A stretch of DNA of 64,000 nt, from the NCBI GenBank assembly GCA_900088475.1, contig FLMG01002125.1, positions 29,100-93,099 on the forward strand, in the 5' to 3' direction. The translations under genes were made by a program, and so were the position numbers. The stretch comes from Hyphochytrium catenoides. Lineage: Eukaryota; Sar; Hyphochytriomycetes; Hyphochytriales; Hyphochytriaceae. Every line of letters begins with the position of its first letter. Position 1 is the first letter of the stretch. The notes beneath the pieces were generated by a model. It saw only the letters and a program-made list of their open reading frames with translations. It was not told where the DNA came from and made no database searches. Below, one piece after another: positions 1 to 11,686 of the stretch.

Positions 1-72
1 TAATTGCGTCCAAAAAGGGAAGGCAAGGGAGGTTGAACAGGTGGTTAGAAGAGTCACATGGGGTTTTCATAC

Positions 73-3000
73 CTGAGGAAATCCTGCCTTAACGAAACAT
101 TTCTCTGCCTCTTCATAGTGAGCAGCTTCCTGATAGTGCCGAGCTAGTCTTCTAAGGTAAGGCTGCGCCTCTTCGAGGTCAAGAGCTTCTACCAGTTGAC
201 CAGCCTTGGCCCATTGCCTAGAGATAAGAGGGAGCGAACAGACCGAGAGCGGGATTAGCACAAAAGCTATTCCAACATGTGAACGACAGATGTTGTCAAC
301 TGGGGAAAGTGCAGACCGAGGCGGACAGAGGACGAGCACCTGCTATTGAGGGCAGCCTCAATGGCCTTGGTGTGGACATTGGCTTCAATGTAGTGGTTGA
401 TAGCCATGTCAACCTGCTTCTGAGCAACGAGGTGATCGCCCCATGACTCCTCCAGACGTACCACCTAAGGGGAAGAGAGTATGGCGTTAAACAGGCATGC
501 AATGGCGTCCAACTGCTTTTGTAGAAAAACAATGAGTATGAGATGCCTGGAAATATCTAGGGCTAAGAGGAGGTGCTAGATAGTGAAAATAGGTCCGAAA
601 ATGATAGTGATTGCTTGAGGCTACAGACCTGGTCTGGAAAGGCTTTCCTGGCCAAGTCAACGGCTCTCCTGAAAGCGTTCCCTTTGATGTAAGTGTCTAG
701 AGCTCTCTTCTCTTGTCCCATCCGTTCGAAGAACTCTCCGGCCTTCTCCAACATACCCGCATGCTCCAGGCCTAAGAGGTGCAAATAACGCGTGTAAGCA
801 GGTAAACGCGGTAGTGACAGCCGTCAGCCACGTAGTGTCATATGTGAGAGTGTCGCCTTGAGAAATCACACACGAGGCTGGGGGAGTTCCAGATGTTCCC
901 TCAGCCTCCATTGGAAAAGACACTCTTGTCTATCTCTTTCGTTTATATTCCCTCCCATTGAACCCTCGCCCCTCACTTACTTGAGGCAACAGCTTCCAAG
1001 AGCTGTGGGTTGGAAGTAACATTGTACTTGTTAATGATTCGGGCAGCCTTGGCAGGAAGACCGCCTTTTAGGAAGAGGTCGATGGCTCCAGTGTAATCTC
1101 CCTCCTGTTCCTTCACGGCTCCAGCCTTCTCCTCCTGTCCTGTCTCCAGGAGGTATTGAAGGTACGACTCTCGCATACCCTGAAAGTGCGTTAGAGCGAG
1201 AAGAGACACAGAGTCACCGGCAACGTTTGAAATTGGTGGGAGACAGAAAGTGAAAATATGGATCCGGGAACTTGGAGAATTTGGCTTGTCTAATGATTGT
1301 GAAAGGTTGTAAACAGAGATAATGCGAGGAGCCCGAGAGTTAAAAAGGGCACGTCGTGGACTAATTCTACCTGGGCCTGGTCGCTCTTCTTGGACTCCGC
1401 CACTGCGATCGCCTCGTCGTACATGTGAAGCTGCTGATACATCTCGATCGCATCGTCAATTTGACCTAAGATGGCCACGAGTTGCGGTTTGGCGCATTCA
1501 AGGCATGTAAGACCTAATAAAGCAACAGGCAGATAATTGCGAGACAACTCTGCTCGTCGTCACGCTCTTACCCTGACCCACTAGTATCTCCTCGGCCGCT
1601 CTGAAGTCCTTGCGTAGTTGAGCCATCCGAGCTCGTACCAGAAAGTGATCTTTGCCCGCGAGACCTAAGTAGGAGAGAGAGGACGGCCATTAGTATCACT
1701 AGCAGATTTCAACTTCTGAGCGGTCTACGAGGGTTGACACGAGGTGGGGCAAGCCATGACAGCACCAGCTAAACAGAACATATTGACCAAATGGAAAAAA
1801 GTGAGCCAACATACCCAGGCTGGCCGCAGCTTTGTCTGCAATCTTGTTTGTCTTTCTCAGATATCGGGTCCTGGCGACGTTACCTAAAGCTGCTGCGCAG
1901 CGTTCCGCGATGTGCATGTCATCTACCAGCACAGCTTGTTGGCTCAGCTGGTGCCACATCGCCTCAGTTTCCGCAGTAAGCTCCAAGTTGCTAGAGGAGT
2001 GAGGTCAGTGAGCCGAGAGAGCGGACTAGGGGCAATCGACTAAAGGAGACGACATTAACGCGAATGATCACTCGAAACGTATGTCGTCAAATCAATCTAA
2101 AGCTTGGTTTCGCGGTCTTTTCCTTTCATCCTGTCTGTACCTGAGTATATCCATGGCCTTAACGAAGTTGCCATCGTCCATGGCGACAGTAAAGTTAATG
2201 AGCCCCTCGTCGAGCTGATAAGCCACCGTGCTGACACCCTCGTCTACTACCACCTCCGTCTTTCCGTTTGCTCTCTCGATGCCTTCAACCTCACCTTTTA
2301 TTTGGTAGTTGGTCACCTAAAAGAATTGAAAAGTGAGGCAAACGTACGAAGGAGAGGGTAAGAGTCGGCTTGGGACAAGCTGGAAACGAGATTTACGGAG
2401 ACCGCAGGTTGGCCCAGGCTTTCTATTCTCTAGTCGACAAGCGCAATGGAAGGATCCTGAGAATCTTCTTTCATGGCATTACCTTATCTGGAGCCATGAT
2501 GTTATACCAAACAGAGAGAGTAGAACGGTTTTGCGCAACCACGACATCACTTTCGGGTACCCACTGGACATAGTTGCAATGGGACAGAAGAGTACTACGG
2601 CTCTGACCCTCCACGTCGAAGAGATGAAGTTGCCTTCTCTTGTCACGGAAGAGCAGGAGATTTCCTCCGCTGTTGAGCTCCAACCAGTCAATTTTTGAAT
2701 CATGGCTGATGTTCGTGGTAGCTTGACTGTAGAGGTCTCTGATCTGAGGAAGTCAAAGAGGTCGGGAAAGGGATAAACAACAGTGGGTATACGGGCGCAA
2801 AACGATGTTGGGAAGGGTGTCTATCGATGACAAAGAGCGTGGTCCAAGTGGAAGAGGAAAGACAAAGAACAGCGGGGACCAATGCTTTGCCGCAATAATA
2901 GAATCGAAGGGCCAGTCTCTCTACCCCTTCCAATTGGCAAGTGCCACGCAAGGAACCTTACCGAGATTGTCTGAAGGTCCATCAAATAAGCTATTCGCTT

Positions 3001-4918
3001 GTTTTCTCCCACAGGAGTGACAGGCCCTCTTCCAGTGTTCCTGGGCGGCCTCTCGTTGATTCTGACGGATATGAGATGAGGACTCATATGTTCGGTCCTC
3101 ACTGAAGCGAGCAGTTCATTCTTTCCATATTCTATCAAAGAGAGCTCTCCGGCCTGGTAGACAATACAAGCGCTCTCATTGTCAAAGACATATTTCTCTT
3201 TGCCGGAGGAGCTCCATTCCACCTCACTCAGCTTGCCGGTCTCAAGATCTGCCACTAGTAGAGTATGCGTCGATAGGGCAACGAGGTACCGATCTTGGTT
3301 TAGAAACTTATCCTGGTAGATGTCAATCTTCAGGATCTCTGCCCCGAATTGGGACTTCAGAACTATCCTCGCGCCAGTAGATAGACGTTTGACAATGACT
3401 TGAGAGGGAGAGACGTACGTGAACTCGAACTTCCCCTTGTATTTGCATCGCTTGACGCAAGCGTCATAGAGATCTACCACGCCACAAATGTTCCCGACAA
3501 CCAACCGGCTTCCATCTTTCTTCCAGGCTAGAGCCGTGACCGTGTAAAAATTGGGGATCTCTCTAATAGTAACTTCTTCCCAGTTCTTTTCCCTCTGGTC
3601 GTACTTGTACACGAAAAATGCATTGAAGTTCCCAAGGACAACCGCATCGCCGCTCGGATTCATGGACGCGACGGAGAAGTCCTTCACCTTTCGCTCATTC
3701 TCTCTTTGTGAAGAGTAATCAAACGTTTTTAGCTTTCCCCCGTTGTTGTCATAGAAGACGACAGTACCATCATTTCCCGCAACTACCAGGCTTTCTCCCC
3801 AAGAGAGACAGGAAGGTACGCAAGAATGGTATGCGAACTTAGCCTGTGCTGGTCCTCCATCCTGGTCGAAGAAGTAGCGCTGGATGCTGTTGTCAACGTG
3901 GGCGGAAAGGACGGCTGTTCCATCTGGACTGCTGCACAGAGCAGTGACAAGGGAAGCAGATGGATGGGTGTAGAGAACTTTGTCTTTGTTGCTCTTCAGT
4001 TGACCCAACTTCACTTTGCCCTCTGCAAGGCCGAAGACAATCTGGCGAAAGAAAATAAGAGATTTAACAAAGACAGACAGGCAGCGTACCAGATGAGACT
4101 GGTGAGGGGAAGAAGAACGGATAGAAGAGCAACAGAGCTAGAGACGTTCATCGAGCACGCACTTAGCACCAGCCGTAACGCTGGAAGGATATGGTAGGGC
4201 TATGTTCCAACTCATGGATTTCGTGTCACATAGAGTAGACGAGGAGGTCATGAAGAGGTGTGTGAAAGACGGAATCGCCATGCAAGTCACTGCGTGAACG
4301 ATGAGCGAAGCTTCAGAGACACATAGAGAAAGAGAGAGCGAACGAGAGAGACAAAAAAAGGGCTAGCCTTCTTACCTCATTGGGATGTGCAGCTGGCCAC
4401 GTAAGACAGGTAACGGAACTAGAGGTTGGGAACTTGTTGCAGATACTCTTTTTCTCTCCCCATTCCAGTCCCAGTTTGTAAATGAAGACAATGTTGTCGC
4501 TTTGAGCAACTGCGAGCTTTGTGGAGTCAGGAGAGAACTCTAGTGCGCGGACTGAATAATTCTTCTGGCCCTAGATAATGAAGGTTATAAAGGAAAATCG
4601 GAATGAGCTAGCATGACCGAGATCAATTATCGAAACTCTGATAGAAAGATAAGAGTTATGAAAAGGCGAGTGATCCGAACTAATAGTCGAGCGAATCATA
4701 ACTTGGCACCTATCAAACCATCATCGAATAGACCTGACCTGGATGTTAGGCTTCGTAGAAAATTTGTCCTTTCTGTCCCCATTCTCATCAAACAAATGGA
4801 CGATGCGATCGGCCGTGGCGACTGCGAGTCTGTTGCCATTCGGAGACCAAGCGATTGCCGTCACTTTGTTCATCCCATCAGTGTGGGGCATAACGGATTT
4901 TAGATAGCGGAGCTGCAT
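73..4918 (-). CDS. IFT172: Intraflagellar transport protein 172 (IFT-B), N-terminal half, cut by the window edge
   Basis: Peripheral IFT-B subunit that carries cargo along the ciliary axoneme and helps turn trains around at the tip. Twelve exons were modelled on the minus strand: 4739-4918, 4376-4570, 2962-4041, 2483-2743, 2141-2316, 1815-1990, 1572-1664, 1371-1465, 981-1179, 629-771, 340-464 and 73-217. All phases match, giving 956 residues with the C-terminal half beyond position 1. The start [20 protein letters not shown] and motifs such as [48 protein letters not shown] and LDEGLINF match IFT172 throughout. Residues 1 to about 600 form the two WD40 propellers. TPR-like helices follow, with [24 protein letters not shown] and GNAFRRAV. 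The start ATG agrees with the family N-terminus. The gene is divergent from CSN7. Its presence implies a ciliated life stage. Confidence 0.96.
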
Positions 4919-5743
4919 TTTGCCTGGGAGTAGCCCGCGCCAAGGCTATAAACTATGTGTCTTTCCCCCTGGTCGTTGACCACGTTGCCCGTGCAGTTAG
5001 AGCTGCGGCATCACACTCTAGCTGCGGAGTGAGGTTTGCTATTCGTAACAACTAGGGGCAGAAGTAATGAAATGGTTAGCTCGAGGATGGACAGCTCACG
5101 TTCTCCTCGTCTTTGCTCTCTCTGTTGTTGTCTCTTAAGTCTCTCTTCAGTGGCTTCCATCGGCAGGATGCTCCGTCGGTGCTATCTATCTGCTATGCCG
5201 CATCCCAGCTGATTGAGGGCGCATGCCGGTGATGAGCTCAAAAAGTGTCTTTTCATCACTTGTGATCGTTTCCAGTTCGCCATCCAGACCTCCCCCCTGA
5301 GTTAAGAAAAGAATTGTTGTTTCTTTCAGCTTTTCCCTGAACCCAGACTGACGAGCTAAACCTTCTTTGATTGAAGCTTTCCCAGAAATAAATGGAGTAC
5401 AGCGGTCTTGAGGATCAGTTCTATGGTTAATCAATAATAGTACCTATTTGATTCCCAGTTGCTGATATAGCGGAAGGTGAGATGTAGAGCGAAAAAGCTT
5501 CAGAAACTTCATAAAGATCGCTTCGGTAGAAAATCTGCTGCATCTTCATCAAAATCTCTATTGTACACTGAAGAAGAGCTGCCCAATTTTGACAGACCTC
5601 TCTCTGTGGTACACCCTGCCAACACCGGTGATTTATGCCTATCTGATAGCTTACTGCAGCTCGTAGCGTTTAATGGTCTCACTGATAGGGCTGCGTTGCA
5701 TGCCAAGAAGTTGAAAAAGGCAACCAAGAAGAGGAGGCAAAGA
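4919..5743. other. Divergent intergenic region IFT172 / CSN7
   Basis: About 825 bp between the IFT172 start (minus) and the CSN7 start chosen here (plus), presumably holding both promoters. Two open stretches lie inside it. One is a minus-strand frame at 5186-5434 without an ATG. The other is a plus-strand frame from about 5486 that runs without a stop into the CSN7 start. I recognise neither. No complete RFX X-box was seen, only a GTTGCC half-site near 4984. Confidence 0.5.
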
Positions 5744-7535
5744 ATGATGGATGACGGCGGTGCCACGGCGCTCGAGAAATTCACTCTCCTTGCTAAGTCT
5801 GCGAAGGCGAAGGCCTGTGTGGCACTCATCCAGCAGGTCGGCACAATGATCTCTGCTAGAAGCTTCGACCACATATCTGATATACTGTCTTTAGGTGCTA
5901 AATAATAAGCGCATTTTCGTCTTTGGAGAGCTACTTGAAGCCAAGAATGTCAAAGAGGTACAGGAGTTCAATCTCCTCTGTGGTCGTTCTAAATAACAGT
6001 TCTGTTGCGCAGCTCCAAGGCACTGAAAATGAGCCATACTACCGCCTCTTGGAAGTCTTTGCTTACGGCACTTATCCGGACTACAAGGGTGAGTTCCCGA
6101 AACGTAAAGAGTCTACTCTTTAGGCTTGGCTTCTGAAACTTGGCTGCGCTAATGCCTTTTCTTGCGCAGAGGCTAAAGGGCTTCCTGAAATAACTCCTTC
6201 GCAGCGGAAGAAGCTCCAACAACTTACGATTGTCTCTTTATCCCAACGGCAGAAGGTTCATCATTACTATATGCGCTGTAATCGTTATTCTCTAACTTGC
6301 CATTGGCCCTAGCGTGTCCCGTACGATGCACTGATGGAGCAGCTGGAAATAGACAATGTGCGGCAACTCGAAGACCTCATTATAGAGAGTATATACGCGG
6401 TATGCCACTCTATAGTTATTTACAGCACTTAGATGAGAAGGGAAGACAGGAAGCACATGGAACTATTGACTACATCGAGACAATAGAGAGTCAACTAGAT
6501 TTGGCGCGTGGACATCAGTCATTACCCTATGACAAGGAGCCTGACTGGGGAGTGAACTTTAGGGCCTAATAAGAGGAAAAATGGATCAGAAGAATCGGGT
6601 CTTGGATGTCAAACAAGCCATCGGTAGAGACATAAGAACCGAAGATCTGGACGCCATGATTCACAAGCTGCGAAACTGGTATGCTTGATTACTTCTGCTG
6701 TTCCCAAGCATCTCTCATCTTGTCTCTACACTATTGGCTTCTTAGTATATCTCATTTGGATTGGTTCTGCTAAAGAACCAACGGACTATAGAATGTTGAT
6801 TTGTCCACTCCATACCTCTCCTTACCCCGCTATCTGAAACTTGGCAGTTCAGCCTACAACCTACTACGTGCAGCTCTGTGTCTGATGCGTATCTCTTTAC
6901 AGGAGTTCTTCCGCAAGGGCTTTGCTGGAGAGCCTTGAGGAAAAGAAGAAGTAGGTTGGGCTCTTCCCGTTTATCAAACTGCTTTGCCTTACTCTGTTAC
7001 TCTGTGAGACTCTGTGAGTTGCTTCTCAATCCAGGAGTCATGCATATATTATTCGCCGACGTGCTTCCTCTAGTCCTTTCTTATTGTAGTCTATTTTAGA
7101 GAAGCGTCTCTCACTCTCGTCTCCGTCCTTATAGATATGCTCAGAATGCAGTTTTCGCCGAAAAGCAAAGAAAAGAAGAGATTGCAAAGCGGATGGAGGA
7201 AGTGCGAAGAAAGGCCAAGCCGCCTCTAGATGACGCTGCCAACGCAATGGATATAGATGCCTACGAAGAGGAAGGCGATCAGCCCCGACGAGGGTAAGGT
7301 GCTTTCCCCGTCATACGATCTTTCACACACTTCCAACCAAACGTAACGCTTCTCACATCTCTCCTGCGCATCTAACAGTATGCTACGGTTTTTCTATGCG
7401 TTTCTTAGCCACGATCAGTAAAACTAGCCGGCACACTAATGGGTTCCCCGCATCCTCACACTTTTCTCTAATATTAGTGGCAACAAAGCGAAGAGAAGAG
7501 TTCATGGCGGAGGTAGCCGACTGATGCGCATGTAG
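5744..7535 (+). CDS. CSN7: COP9 signalosome subunit 7 (PCI-domain protein)
   Basis: Subunit of the COP9 signalosome, which removes Nedd8 from cullin-RING ubiquitin ligases. Nine exons: 5744-5836, 5895-5957, 6013-6088, 6170-6255, 6313-6399, 6563-6678, 6903-6950, 7135-7293 and 7478-7535. Phases match and give 261 residues, close to the roughly 265-275 usual for the family. Diagnostic segments in order are EKFTLLAKSAKAKACVALIQQ, IFVFGELLEAKNV, YYRLLEVFAYGTYPDYK, LPEITPSQRKKLQQLTIVSL, VPYDALMEQLEIDNVRQLED, GLIRGKMDQKNRVLDVKQAI and GRDIRTEDLDAMIHKL. Together these make the PCI domain, followed by a charged helix and a basic GNKAKRRVHGGGSRL tail. Two ATGs sit side by side at 5744 and 5747. The frame stays open upstream to about 5486, so a longer N-terminus is possible, but the family normally starts here. 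Confidence 0.94.
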
Positions 7536-7872
7536 AATAGTAAGCAGGCCGACGTGGCGGCAGCGTTAAGCTAGAGCCCAGTTAAGGGCGATCGTGCTTA
7601 AAGCCTTCCATAGGAGCGCAATTACAGAGGCTCGTGCTCGCAGTCTTCCAGAAACTCTTGAGAGAGAAAGAACCTGAACATACGCCTTTGCGCGCCTCGT
7701 TTCTCCTTTTAGTTACCACTATCTTCTTTAAATCTCTCTCTTATCCTTCAAAAATAGTGATAGGTGAGTTGAGACTATCGATTAGCTCATGTAGTAATAC
7801 GATTAGCAGAAATTGCCTTAGAAGCAGATATATGGCAGCAGCGGTTTCGACGCTATGAGGGGAAGGAGCTCT
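7536..7872. other. Convergent spacer between CSN7 and the membrane-protein gene
   Basis: About 340 bp between two 3' ends. No gene, repeat or structure is visible. Confidence 0.5.
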
Positions 7873-9030
7873 CTAGAGCCCGACTTCCTCGGAATCACCC
7901 CTAGAGAGCCTTGGCGCGCTAGGTCGAAGCGAGGCGGCTCCAGGAGAGCCCAAGAAGTTAGCCATCGCCCTCTGCTTTCTTTGGCTGGAATTTGGGGCGT
8001 TCTGCACCCTCTCATGTCCTTGCCTCTCGGCCACTGCTGGGATAGAAGTAACGCCTACTGGGGTGAAGCTCTCTCCTTCTTCAATGGCAACAGCGTTGAC
8101 AGCCATGAGAGGGACCGAAGCCGTGGCGACGTGGGTGCCACAAGCACTACAGAAAGCGGAAGAGGAAGAGAGAAGAGGCGCTCCGCAATTAGGGCACGAG
8201 GAAACAGCAACGGAGTTCCTAGCTTGAGGAGTAACATGCTGCGCGTATGTCGGTCCGCCTTCTGCAATTTGTGGGGGCTTGGAACTCTCTATCTCAGTGA
8301 AGTTTTGTCCGTTCTCACTTTGATGGAGCCTAGCCTTTCGCTTCCTCCACAGAAAAATAGTAACAATAAGGGCAATTAGAGCCAGGCCGCCAATTGCCAA
8401 ACCCAGCGCAGCCCCAACGGAGATGCCCGATGATGATTCAGGTCCCGCCGACACCTCATGCTTGTTCGGCCCTTCTGGGCTGACTGCTGGCCCTGCAGTT
8501 GAAGGCGATTGCCCCCTTGCAGTCGCCAATCCTACAGCATCGCAGGTCCACTTCGAAGGTACGGGACCCCCATAGTTTGGAGCGGTACTGTCAGAGTCAT
8601 CGGGTTCCACAGTGACGCAAAATCCAGCATTAGGCACATCGGGACTGGTGGTGTTATAAAATTCGAGGATAGAATAGGAGCCAGGACAAGTGTAGCGGAC
8701 CCTAGTCAAAATCTTGAGGTTGTTTCCGCTCTGTTCCCCTTCCATGAAGCTCTGGCACTCACAAGCTAAGTCTGCAGGGTAGAAAGTTGCTGGGAACTTG
8801 GTGCTTCCGCAGTAGTTCTCCGCAGAGTCTGGGCCGGTGCAAAGGACATCCTTCTTGCATTTTTGTCTCAGAGCATCATAGCTCTGTGCGCCATTCCAAA
8901 AAGGAGAAGCAACCAACGTGCTGCCGGGCACAGCCTTGGCCCTCTGCTCGTTCAGCCAAACGACGGAAGAGGTGCCACATTGAAGGTTCGCCGCCAAAGG
9001 GCATTTTCTTTCTTCGTTCGCCTTGGACAT
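7873..9030 (-). CDS. Single-pass membrane protein with Cys-rich N-terminal domain and zinc ribbon (unassigned)
   Basis: I do not recognise the family. The open frame has three parts. First, about 200 residues rich in cysteine (KCPLAANLQCG, LRQKCKKDVLCTG, ENYCGS, CECQSF, YTCPG, GFCVTV, WTCDAV) look extracellular. Then comes a hydrophobic segment, ISVGAALGLAIGGLALIALI, followed by the stop-transfer WRKRK. Finally, about 160 residues carry a treble-clef or zinc-ribbon pattern, CPNCGAPL...FCSACG. This resembles a type I receptor-like protein. The first in-frame ATG (9030) gives no signal peptide. The frame is open to 9063 and then stopped. A hydrophobic stretch in another minus-strand frame (about 9080-9190) could be a signal-peptide exon, but it lacks an ATG, so the 5' end is unresolved. 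Function unknown. Confidence 0.7.
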   Translation of the reverse strand: MSKANEERKCPLAANLQCGTSSVVWLNEQRAKAVPGSTLVASPFWNGAQSYDALRQKCKKDVLCTGPDSAENYCGSTKFPATFYPADLACECQSFMEGEQSGNNLKILTRVRYTCPGSYSILEFYNTTSPDVPNAGFCVTVEPDDSDSTAPNYGGPVPSKWTCDAVGLATARGQSPSTAGPAVSPEGPNKHEVSAGPESSSGISVGAALGLAIGGLALIALIVTIFLWRKRKARLHQSENGQNFTEIESSKPPQIAEGGPTYAQHVTPQARNSVAVSSCPNCGAPLLSSSSAFCSACGTHVATASVPLMAVNAVAIEEGESFTPVGVTSIPAVAERQGHERVQNAPNSSQRKQRAMANFLGSPGAASLRPSAPRLSRGDSEEVGL

Positions 9031-11686
9031 AGTATGGTTGCCGCTTGATGAATTTGCACGCACGGTCTCGCTACCTTAAGATTAGACGAGATCAGTTCGA
9101 AGGTAGTGGTCGTCGTTGTAAGAGAAGAGCATATGACAGACACGGAACTCAGATAATAAATGATGACGGTGGTGAATGATGCCGCCACTTTGCCGACTAC
9201 CACCTAGGAATACGAAGCAGCGACACTAGACTAGGAGCAATAGACTAGCTAGATGGAAGAAGAGAGCTGCAAACAGAAGGGCTCGGTGGTGGATAATAAT
9301 ACTGGATTATCTTTTATCTTCGAACCCCTAGCTAGGTAACCAGGAGACCATGATAGAGATAAAGAACACCATCCAACATTGCTGCTCTTCTTCTGCTGGG
9401 TGATCACGTCGTGGCCGCAATCGTCTTCACCTCCTCCATCACCAATCTCAGGAAGCCCTCTACTTCTCCTCCTTACTCTGTGTTGTTTGTTGGCTCTCTC
9501 ATCAACAGCTCTTACACTGCTCAGAGTGATTGTGGGAAGGTGAGATGCTCAGAGTGATTGTGGGAAGGTGGGATGCTGATCCTGTAACACTTTACCAGAG
9601 GTTACAGAAGAATCTCAGGAACCCACCCACAATGGGCCCAGGCCCCCAGAGGGAAGTCGTTGTCCGTTCGCAGCCTCTCTTCGTCGCATATAGGAAAAGC
9701 TAAGCTTTGAGACTCTCCACCAGAGCTTTAGCTAATGTTAGGCTCTCCAAGGTTGAGCCTTTCAACATCAGCAAATTTTATAAAGGTACCTCTAATTGTC
9801 GCTAATTTGCCACCCTCCTGGCTCCCTCCTCTGTCTTTCCTACTCCACCTCCCTCCTTCTGCTATTGCAGGTGGTTTGGTTGATGATAATTGTCCTTTCT
9901 TTCCCTTCTTGAGAGGCATCATAGCCGCCGCACCACCACCTTGCTGGTCGCTATTCGATCTGCAAATCTTGAGGACTGTTGTTTCTTCCTCCTCCTCCTG
10001 ATGATGAATCACCGTCCCGCATCATCAATACCAGTACAAGACGGCGAAGATATTTTCTTCGTTTTCACTTCTTCATCATCAACAGCTGAAGTTTTCTTCC
10101 CGTCGCCGTCGTCAGCGGAAAGATAAGGAGGAGACAGTTTTATACATTAGTTCTTCTACTCTTGTTCAAGCTCGAGGCGAGCAGCAACCTACAGGACTTC
10201 CCTTCATCACTCAACAGCAGCTTGTTGTTGAATAATGATGTACTAACTGCAGCAGTGCCTAGGATTTGAGAAAGTATGGGACGATAATAATAATTAGTCT
10301 ACAGCGAGTACTTACCTGCTACTAGCATAGCGGAGCACAAAGAAGAAAAGGGAAGAAGAAGGAGAAGAAGAGACGACCTTTTCCTATTTATCTTATGGCA
10401 CAACAGGTAGTCCCGCCGCCTTCTACCGCCGCCATTACACACGTCGTCTACTACTAGCACCACTACTACGGCGGCGAGAAACGAGCATGATGCAACAAGT
10501 TGTAAGTAGCCGCACAGCAGCCAACTGGTACGAACATAAGAAAAAGTGTCCCCGACCACGGAGCAGCACGAAGCAAAGAAGAAAAAGTAACTCCTCCTAC
10601 TTTACAAGCTGCATTCAGAGGCGCAGCAGCAGCAGCAGCTACACTCACATCTACTACGCGCCATCATCATAATAGAGTTCGAATACATTTACCACCCACC
10701 TAAAAGTCATCCCATCATCATGGATCTCAGGATGAATGCATTCAGAAAGAAGCGGCGCCTTCAAAACGCCGGTAGCAAGATCGAAGAAGAGGCAAGCACG
10801 GGCCATAACCCAGAAAAGTCCTATAGTTCCACATAAAGAAGGGTTATCATCATGATGATTTGTTGATGATGTTCTCTGTGTAAAAAGGCGATAAAGAAAA
10901 GATAAAGAAGAAAGCCAACCGTTAGCGGCCTCTAGGCTGTTCTGCACTCCAATACTCCTTCCTTCAATCATACTACAGGTACAAGGCCCAAACCTAAGAG
11001 TAATCGTTGTACAAGTAGTTGTTGTTTTGTTGATGTTAGATGGAAGGCGGTGCTGTAGCTTCATACGGACATTTGGACTGGACGACTGGTTCTACCTATC
11101 ATCAGAACACGTTAGGTTGTTCTTAGCTAAAACACCGTTCTTCCCTGCTTGCAGGCTGTGTTGTGTGTTGTCTGTGTGCAACCTTGTCCTTTGTCTTCAG
11201 GTTCTATAGTTCTATAGATCTTCGTCCTTCCTGACTGTTCGACCGACCTGCTGCTGCTCTGCCTCTTTCCAGAAAGGATTGATGTGGGAGCCGTACATAG
11301 AACTAGAAGTATGTCATCAGTTCTATGAGTTTCACCTCGTCCTTTCTTCCCTTCTTCTGTCGACTGCCAGTCAACTGTCTCGGCGAACTGCCAAGAGCTG
11401 TTTGACGGGGTGTTGGCCACTTTCCCAAGAAGTCGTTCCAAGGGAGTCATGGAAGAGAACTGCTCTCAGACATCGTTTTGCTTGTCCTTGGAGGCACAGC
11501 AAAGTGGAAGTATAGAGTAGTAGTTTACAGTCCTATTGCCGCCCGTGCAGTCATTTGGCACGAGTGCTGCAGCCGCAGCGCTGACTTGGTTATTACTGCG
11601 AGAAGTAGGAGTGGCTGGCAGGATCATTTATTGGGGGTGTACTGACTGAGGTGCTCGCGACGCAAAATCAGTCGAGGTCTTGGAGG
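9031..11686. other. Long non-coding stretch with simple repeats
   Basis: About 2.6 kb between divergent genes. It is rich in short trinucleotide-like runs (TCATCATC, GAAGAAG, CTACTACT) and short frames with no protein-like composition. A two-copy 28-bp direct repeat is listed separately. The last few hundred bases must hold the promoter of the first PAF-acetylhydrolase gene, but no clear motif was seen. Confidence 0.5.
9518..9573. repeat. Two-copy 28-bp tandem repeat
   Basis: The unit starting TGCTCAGAGTGATTGTGGGA occurs at 9518-9545 and again at 9546-9573, nearly identical (GTGAGA versus GTGGGA at the end). Confidence 0.85.

Noticed and set aside
4919-5060. RFX X-box in the IFT172 promoter
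   Set aside because: Only a GTTGCC half-site is present, without the second half at the right spacing.
5509-5874. 121-codon minus-strand frame opposite the CSN7 start
   Set aside because: It is antisense to CSN7 exon 1 and shows no protein features beyond mirrored codon bias.
6297-6569. 90-codon plus-strand frame inside the CSN7 locus
   Set aside because: Its first part overlaps a true CSN7 exon in another frame and the rest is an intron. Splicing 6399 to 6563 restores the conserved IYA-GLIRGKMDQ junction.
9290-9350. Possible tRNA on the minus strand (GGGGTTCGAAG resembles a T-loop)
   Set aside because: No matching acceptor, D or anticodon stems could be folded around it.
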